This document shows, in pieces, positions 58,290 to 64,000 of a stretch of DNA of 64,000 nt; position 1 is the stretch's first letter; each line of letters opens with the position of its first letter. This DNA is from Melieria omissa (taxonomy: Eukaryota > Arthropoda > Insecta > Diptera > Ulidiidae), in contig OZ020267.1 of assembly GCA_963971225.1 (NCBI GenBank), positions 101,567,729-101,631,728 of the forward strand, read 5' to 3'. A program made the position numbers and the translations under genes. The notes under the pieces are model-generated. The model worked only from the letters and a program-made list of their open reading frames with translations. It ran no database searches and was not told the DNA's origin.

Positions 58290-60440
58290 TTGGTTTATTC
58301 TATTTGCGCCATTCACAGTGTTTCACTCACAATATTTCACTCAACATATGTCACTCAAAATTTTCACTCGCCAATGTATCTCACTCGCATTGTTAATGTC
58401 ACAATGTCCAACTTTGATGTTCCAATTCAATTTATTCCACTCATTTTAGATGAGCAGAGACATTGTCCCACAGTCATTGTTCCACTCTATTTTGTTCAGT
58501 CATTACACTACTCGTCTCACACACATTGTCCCACGCTATTTGACCCACTCATAACACATATAGATGTGACAAAGAGAAAAGAAACAAGTCTCATGTGAGG
58601 TAATTCATCAAGTATTCACTCTACGAAAATCAGAATAGTAAAGTTTTCAATCAAACTCACCATCCCATTCATAATAAAGAAAGATAGATACATATGCGAA
58701 ATAACAGACAAATTAATGTCATCCTAATCATTATCTAAACCTCAAAAATCCTCAAAGCCTCAGCAGTTCATGGAACTTTACTCGTGCTCATTGTCCCACT
58801 TTATTTGTCCCACTCATAATATAGATAGATAGATAAATGGGACAAAGAATTGAAAAATAATTGTCATGTAAGATAAGTCGTGAAGCATTCAGTGTAGGCA
58901 GGTTGTCCCATTCCATATGTCCCACTCCTAATATAGATAAATAGATTCATAGACGTGAGAAATAGCTAATGGGATTCCTTAAACAGTCTTTCTTAGCTGA
59001 TCTTTATTCTAAGTGTTTTTCTCAGACTCAATGTCCCACTCTGTTTGTCCCACTCATAAAATAGATAGATATAAGAAAGTCTCGAGAAATCAAACATATA
59101 TTTCGTAATTCCTCAAGCAACCATGCCTAGCAGCCGATTGTACATAACTCTATTTTCATACACCCTACTTGCATTATCTCGCACATATTGTCCCACTATA
59201 ATTGTCCCAATCACAATATAGTACTTACAATTTTTTACAAGCTTTGTTTATTTTATTTGTCCTATGCATAATACACCATTCGCAATGTTCCAAACACATT
59301 GTCCCAATATATAATTCCCAATTTTTAAATATCGCATTGTCCCACATTCTTTATGCCACTTTATTCGTCCTATTCATTGTTCCACATAGTCCATAGTTCC
59401 AACTAGTCTTTGTCCCACTCATAATATACCGCTCGCATCGTCCCACATTCTTTTTCTAACTCTGCTTTGTCCCACTCATAACATACCACTCGAATTGTCC
59501 CACACTTTTTGTGCCATTTTGCGAGTATTTATCTATGAGAGATGTGGTTTCACACACATGGTTAACTCTATTAGTGCCACCTTTAACATATTGCATTCTC
59601 TCACACCTTTTATGCCACTTAATTTATCCTTTGCATTGTTCCACATACTTTTTCCAACTCATTTTTGTCCCACTCGGAATAAATCACTTGCAATGTCCCA
59701 AATATTTTATTCAACTCGTCTTTGTCCCACTCATAATATACCACTTTACGAGTATTTATCCATGCGAGTAGTGGTTTTACACACATTGACATCGTGTTTG
59801 TCCCACTTTTAATATATCGCATTATCTCACACGCTTTATACTACTTTATTCGTCCTATACATTGCCCTAATCACAATATACAACTCGCATTTTTACAAGC
59901 TTTGTATATTCTGTTTGTGGTATGCATAAAACACCATTTGCATTGTCCCAAATACATTTTCCCACTGTATTTGTACCACTCTTAACATATCTCAGGCACG
60001 CTTCATGCCACGTTATTCGTCCTATGCATAATACACCGCCAGTATTGTCCCACATACTTTGTCCCACTCATCCCTGTCCCACTCATAATAAACCACTTGC
60101 ATTGTCCCACACACTTTCTATCACTTTATTTGTTAATGTTAAAAAGTTGTTACACACATTGGCCCACTGTTTTTATTCCACTCTTAATATATCACATTGT
60201 CCCACACGCTTTGCTCTACTCAATTCGTCCCAGTCATTAAACACTTGTCTCAGTGTATCTGCCCCAATCATAAGTTAACACACACACATTGTCCAAAACG
60301 CTTCACCCCGCTTTATTTGTCCAATGGGTAAAACGTTCATTGTTTCGTTCTATTTTATTTGTCCCACACATAATGTTACAATTTTTCACCTGCATTTTTT
60401 CTCTCGCAAACGTCTCAAGCGCATTGTTTCACTCACTTTG
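58290..60440. repeat. 2.1-kb degenerate array of TTGTCCCACTC-type words
   Basis: The phrases cattgtcccac, tttgtcccactcataatata, tcgcattgtcccacac and tttattcgtcctatgcataa occur dozens of times with irregular spacing of about 20-60 bases. Longer units of about 120-180 bases (for instance gagtatttatc(t/c)atg(a/c)gag..gtggtttcacacacat at 59522 and 59752) are embedded. Frames inside repeat C-P-T or V-P-L-like motifs as an artefact. Confidence 0.88.
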
Positions 60441-60526
60441 TCAAACTTGTTCAGTGTCTACACACTTCAAATATTCAATAAAATTTTTAAAATATTTGTC
60501 TCTCTTCTTCTCTTTCTCTCTTACAG

Positions 60527-60579
60527 ATATGCACGATCACCATACATGAAAAAACGTGTCAATTTCCTTTTCGTGATAG
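60527..60579 (+). CDS. Candidate alternative terminal exon of GABA-B-R1
   Basis: The sequence is preceded by a strong pyrimidine tract and acceptor (tcttctctttctctcttacag). Joined to the donor at 55069 (phase 1), it encodes D-M-H-D-H-H-T and a stop at 60547-60549. Joined directly to exon 49643-49780 (phase 0), it encodes 18 residues (ICTITIHEKTCQFPFRDR) and a stop at 60581-60583. A donor-like gtaaaat at 60580 and an acceptor ttttctag at 60626 could define a further 47-bp mini-intron. The downstream sequence has a 3'-UTR-like character. Without transcript data this stays a candidate. Confidence 0.4.
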
Positions 60580-60626
60580 GTAAAATTTAATTAAACAAAT
60601 TCAAAAACTTGTATTTTGTTTTCTAG

Positions 60627-62050
60627 TTCAATGTACTTTCGTTGAGTTGTGCCACAACGTAGCTGAACGAACAATCAGCAACGCATTCGAGGCATACTTC
60701 TAGGCGTTAGAATAAGTTATCATTTGTAGCTAATGAATTTATGTAAAGTGTAATTAAAAACATGTGTAAGTATAAAGTGTACATTGCGGTATAAGTTCAT
60801 GAATAGAAAAATTTTGCTAATCACACTGAGAAAAACAATTCAACAACAACAACAACAAAAAATTGTAACCAAACGCTATGAAATAACTGACAAGACATTT
60901 AATTAAATCTAAATTCTAAAATGTCTAATTTTAATTTTGTACCTTTTTCATATTTGCTGCGACAAAACATAATTAAGAAAACCCCAACTAAACGACAAGA
61001 AATGAGAAAATAACAAAAAGAAAGAGAAAAAAAACAAATAAGAAATTGAGAAAAAACATTCTAAGCGATTTTAGACAATGAATTAAAGCGTAGAAAAGAA
61101 AGCCACACCAATGATGAGAGATTTGAGAACACAAACAAAAAACCCATCAGCCAACTTGCGCGACATTAGACAGCAATTAAAATTATAGGGTAAAGGTGCA
61201 CAATTGGGCAACCAGCTGAAATCTGTCAGTGAACGCAACAGACGGTTTGGCCGGCGACTACAACAACCACAACAACAACGCTAAATAATGGTTACTCCTA
61301 AGTCCCACTTATTACGCCCCCCCCCCCCAAAATAAAACCTATGTATAGCCAGCCCGTTTTAGCCATAAGTTAGAACTAGTTAGCGTAAGTTTGTTAGCTG
61401 CAAGTGTGTTTCGACGGGCTGCTAGTAGCTAGAGCGCAAATTAGTTAATTATAGGTAAATATTTGTTAACTGTTTGCGTGTTGCAAGTGAATCGAATTCG
61501 TGTGGAAGCCGCAATTTTAAGGTAATCGCACATAAATTGCACAAATCGCTGTTAAACTCTAAGCAATGTTTGGTAGTCTATGTCTAACTATGTGTTGTGT
61601 GTGTGTGTGAGTGTAGGTGTGCATTAGAGAAAATGCCGGAATGGTTGTGCGAGTGTGTGTGTGTGTGTGACTGAGTCGGTGATACAATGCTGAGCAGAGT
61701 GTAACGCTGGTTGAGGAGGTCGATGGCCCTTTTTTGCCGCCGGCTACACTGAAATTGTTAGTTTGAATATGTGTGTGTATGTATGTGTATGTATGTGTGT
61801 AGTTGTACATATACTCAAGTAGTGATAATGGTCTAGTCAAATCTTTAGTGTTAGGTAAATTATATGAAAATAATAACGGCAGTTACAACACTCCACTGTA
61901 TGTTCTAAACTAACGGCATTTATTAACAACAAATTACAATTACAATAATAAAAACAACAACAACATATTAACCATATAAATACAAACAAAATACGTATAA
62001 AACAAACTGGCCGAAGTTGAGCATAGAACATTTTTTACATTTATTTCCAA
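60627..62050 (+). other. Probable 3' UTR of the alternative terminal exon
   Basis: This region lacks tandem arrays and transposons, is moderately AT-rich with CAA runs (60842-60860, 61260-61280), a C12 run near 61317-61328 followed by AATAAA (61331-61336), and TG/GT runs at 61595-61610, 61652-61670 and 61770-61800. No open frame of note is present. It looks more like a fly 3' UTR than like the neighbouring repeat islands. Confidence 0.4.
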
Positions 62051-64000
62051 AAGTCTTTTATCTGAAATCTTTGATTTGGTGATTCATGGAAGAAATTCTA
62101 AAAAGAATTTTAAAAAGTTTAGAGTTCTAAACAAATATAAATTCCTTTTGTGATTTACATAACTAAAACGAAATTTTATTTATTTTCAGCAAATAATATA
62201 GCAGATTATTTCAGAATCAATCAATGAATCATCTTTTGATTCATATGGATTCGAGTTATACGTTATATTAAAATCCTGTAATGACTCAAATCTCACTTAT
62301 TTTGCATTCTATTGAAGACTTAGTCAAATCTATTTCGTTTTGAAGCTGACTGATTCATACATTTTCATAATGATTCATATAAGAAATATTTTTGGAATAA
62401 TTAAGGAGTGTTGAAGTGAAGTGTATGGCTACCAAATTGGCCACATTCACTGATCGCCGATTCAAATGAGGGTCGTTTGATTCAGATTTCGTTATGCTGA
62501 TTCAGAAGAGAATTTGCCAATTCAAATCAAAGTCGGCTTATTCATGTAAGAAACTGCTATGGTCATTGTATTCAATATTTCAAATATTAGAAATCTTCAT
62601 TGACTTAAATGTAATTTGACTCAATGTTTAATCCATCCAAGATTCACTCAAATAATTCAAATTTGAGACTTTTTGACTCATAAATTTGACATGTGATTCA
62701 TTCATGAATATTTATTGAAGCTTGCCTGAATATTTATTGAGGCTTTCGAGTGCCACACTCGCAAATAAAGCGTTATGTTCCTAATTAAGGTCTGCTGATG
62801 TACATGAGCGCTTTCCAATTCAACTAAGTATTCCTGGATTCAAGTGAAAGTCTGCTGATTTATGCTAATGTTCACTTCGTTTCATTTCACCTCGAATTCA
62901 AGTTAGAAATTAGCATTGACTCAGGTTTTAATTATTTTGAACCAGATAAAGATGGAAAAGTTTTGATTTGAGACTTAATGATTCACAAATTTTCCTGCTG
63001 ATTCATGTTACGAATATTTAAGGAATATTTTTCGGGTATATTTAACTTTTTAAGTAAAGCGGAATTTTGCGTTCTTAAAAGGACTCTGGTATCTAAATAA
63101 GGGTTTGCTGATTTAAACAAGGAGCCCGCTGATTCAGATGCGATTACACTGATTCAGATGTTATTAGGCAAAATAAAAGTTCGCTTATTCAAGATGGGAT
63201 TCATTGATCTAGATGTGGTTACATTGATTCACAAAAGTGTTCTTCGCTTCATGCAAGAGACAGCTGTGTTCATTGTGATTCATAAGCAGTACTAAAAATT
63301 TAAACGTCATGACTTGCATTTTCCGAACAAGTATTTGTATTAACTAAAATGTCATGACTTGCATTTTTTTTAACAAATTATATTAAAGCCTCATGATTCA
63401 CAGATTTTTCTCATGATTCATGGTAAGAAAATGTAAGGCACGTTCTTAAAACATTGAAAAGGTTTTCATGGTCTCAATTGAGGTCATAGTGACACCTATT
63501 TTATTTGTTCTTTGGTTCATTGAGAATTCCAGATATGTATCTATGTTTCATACTAGTTGTCTAATGATTCATTCAGAATTTTCAGAATTCAGAAGTTATT
63601 TGCTTCTTGATTCATCGAGAATTCGAGGCCACTATGGTCTACAATATGACTTGTTATATATAAGAATTTTGACGTCTCGAATTCATTTTGAAATCGAAGT
63701 CATATGTTTCTTGATTCATCAAAAATTTGAGAACACTAAAACTAATGTTATCGGTTTCTGGTTAATCGAGAAATCGTGGTTACACTTACTTTTGTTATTT
63801 GTTTCTTGACTCAAGGAGAATTTAAAGTCACTATAGCTTATCTCGTTTTGTAATTTATTTAAATGATTTTTGGTTTGTTATCTGTTAGTGATTCTTTGAG
63901 ATCACTATTATGTTATCTATTACGTGATTCGCGAAGATTTCGAGACATTTATTTTCCCATGATTCATCTAGCGTTCGAGGTTACTATGCGCTATATTCTA
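62050..64000. repeat. Degenerate array of TGATTCA-type words, to the end of the window
   Basis: TGATTCA, TGACTCA, GATTCAT and GATTCGAG-like words occur several times per 100 bases, with phrases such as tgattcatg, cttgattcatc and tctgctgatt repeated irregularly. From 63500 the phrase cttgattcatcgagaattcgagg recurs about every 110-120 bases. It runs off the window, so its full length is unknown. Confidence 0.75.

Larger units (their letters stand above)
55371..60526 (+). other. 3' UTR of the readthrough form and/or an alternative intron
   Basis: The first 150 bases after the stop are GC-richer and CAA-rich, as expected for a 3' UTR. The rest is AT-rich and dominated by motif arrays (55800-56760 and 58290-60440), an ATTC microsatellite (56230-56297), and unique sequence at 56800-58200 with no conserved coding. 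Possible AATAAA signals include 57865-57870. The stretch ends in an excellent splice acceptor at 60526, so in some transcripts it may be intronic from 55069. Confidence 0.6.

Noticed and set aside
59495..60278. Plus-strand frames with repeated C-P-T and V-P-L motifs
   Set aside because: They are produced by the TTGTCCCACTC array.
1..64000. CRISPR arrays, bacterial operons, phage genes or ribosomal RNA
   Set aside because: None of the tandem arrays has the uniform short repeat and unique spacer layout of CRISPR, and all the coding sequence is spliced and insect-like.

Overview
The window reads as eukaryotic nuclear DNA from a higher (brachyceran) fly. It is AT-rich, has long introns with GT/AG boundaries, is full of short inverted-repeat transposons, tRNA-derived SINEs and non-LTR retrotransposon fragments, and carries exons whose translation closely matches what I know of the Drosophila metabotropic GABA-B receptor subtype 1 (GABA-B-R1). 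The repeat style would fit a tephritid fruit fly, but that is inference and the species cannot be fixed from this sequence. There are no bacterial-type operons, CRISPR arrays or plasmid features.

One protein-coding gene, on the + strand, accounts for all the convincing host coding sequence. Eight exons are visible: 5239-5388, 15236-15378, 41195-41318, 41452-41568, 47645-47852, 49251-49507, 49643-49780 and 54813-55370. Their phases join without conflict into 564 codons plus a stop. They encode the end of the extracellular ligand-binding module, all seven membrane segments, the C-terminal coiled coil that normally pairs R1 with R2, and a low-complexity cytoplasmic tail. The signal peptide and most of the Venus-flytrap domain must lie upstream of base 1.

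Layout: 1-5238 is the end of an upstream intron with two diverged tandem arrays. The 9.8-kb intron 5389-15235 holds a hAT-like MITE, LINE and SINE fragments, a second inverted-repeat element with a LINE inside it, a 980-bp MITE and AT microsatellites. The 25.8-kb intron 15379-41194 holds an inverted repeat, a 1.26-kb purine-only-like tract, a SINE, a three-layer nest of MITEs, tandem arrays, an internally deleted mariner-type element, TTAA-flanked MITEs and a 1.6-kb repeat built from two tandem periods. The 6.1-kb intron 41569-47644 contains a 5'-truncated reverse-transcriptase element. The 5-kb intron before the last exon is dominated by a degenerate ACTCCGAA array. Downstream of the stop codon come further motif-specific arrays (AAAGCTTTT, TTGTCCCACTC, TGATTCA) and a strong splice acceptor at 60526, which may open an alternative terminal exon and 3' UTR.

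The observations I would follow up first are: a long motif (core ACTCATACGCC) recurring at many unrelated intronic places on both strands; the two possible C-termini of the receptor and the weak donor that splits its coiled coil; and a series of 'motif islands' in which each kilobase-scale stretch is saturated by its own short word.
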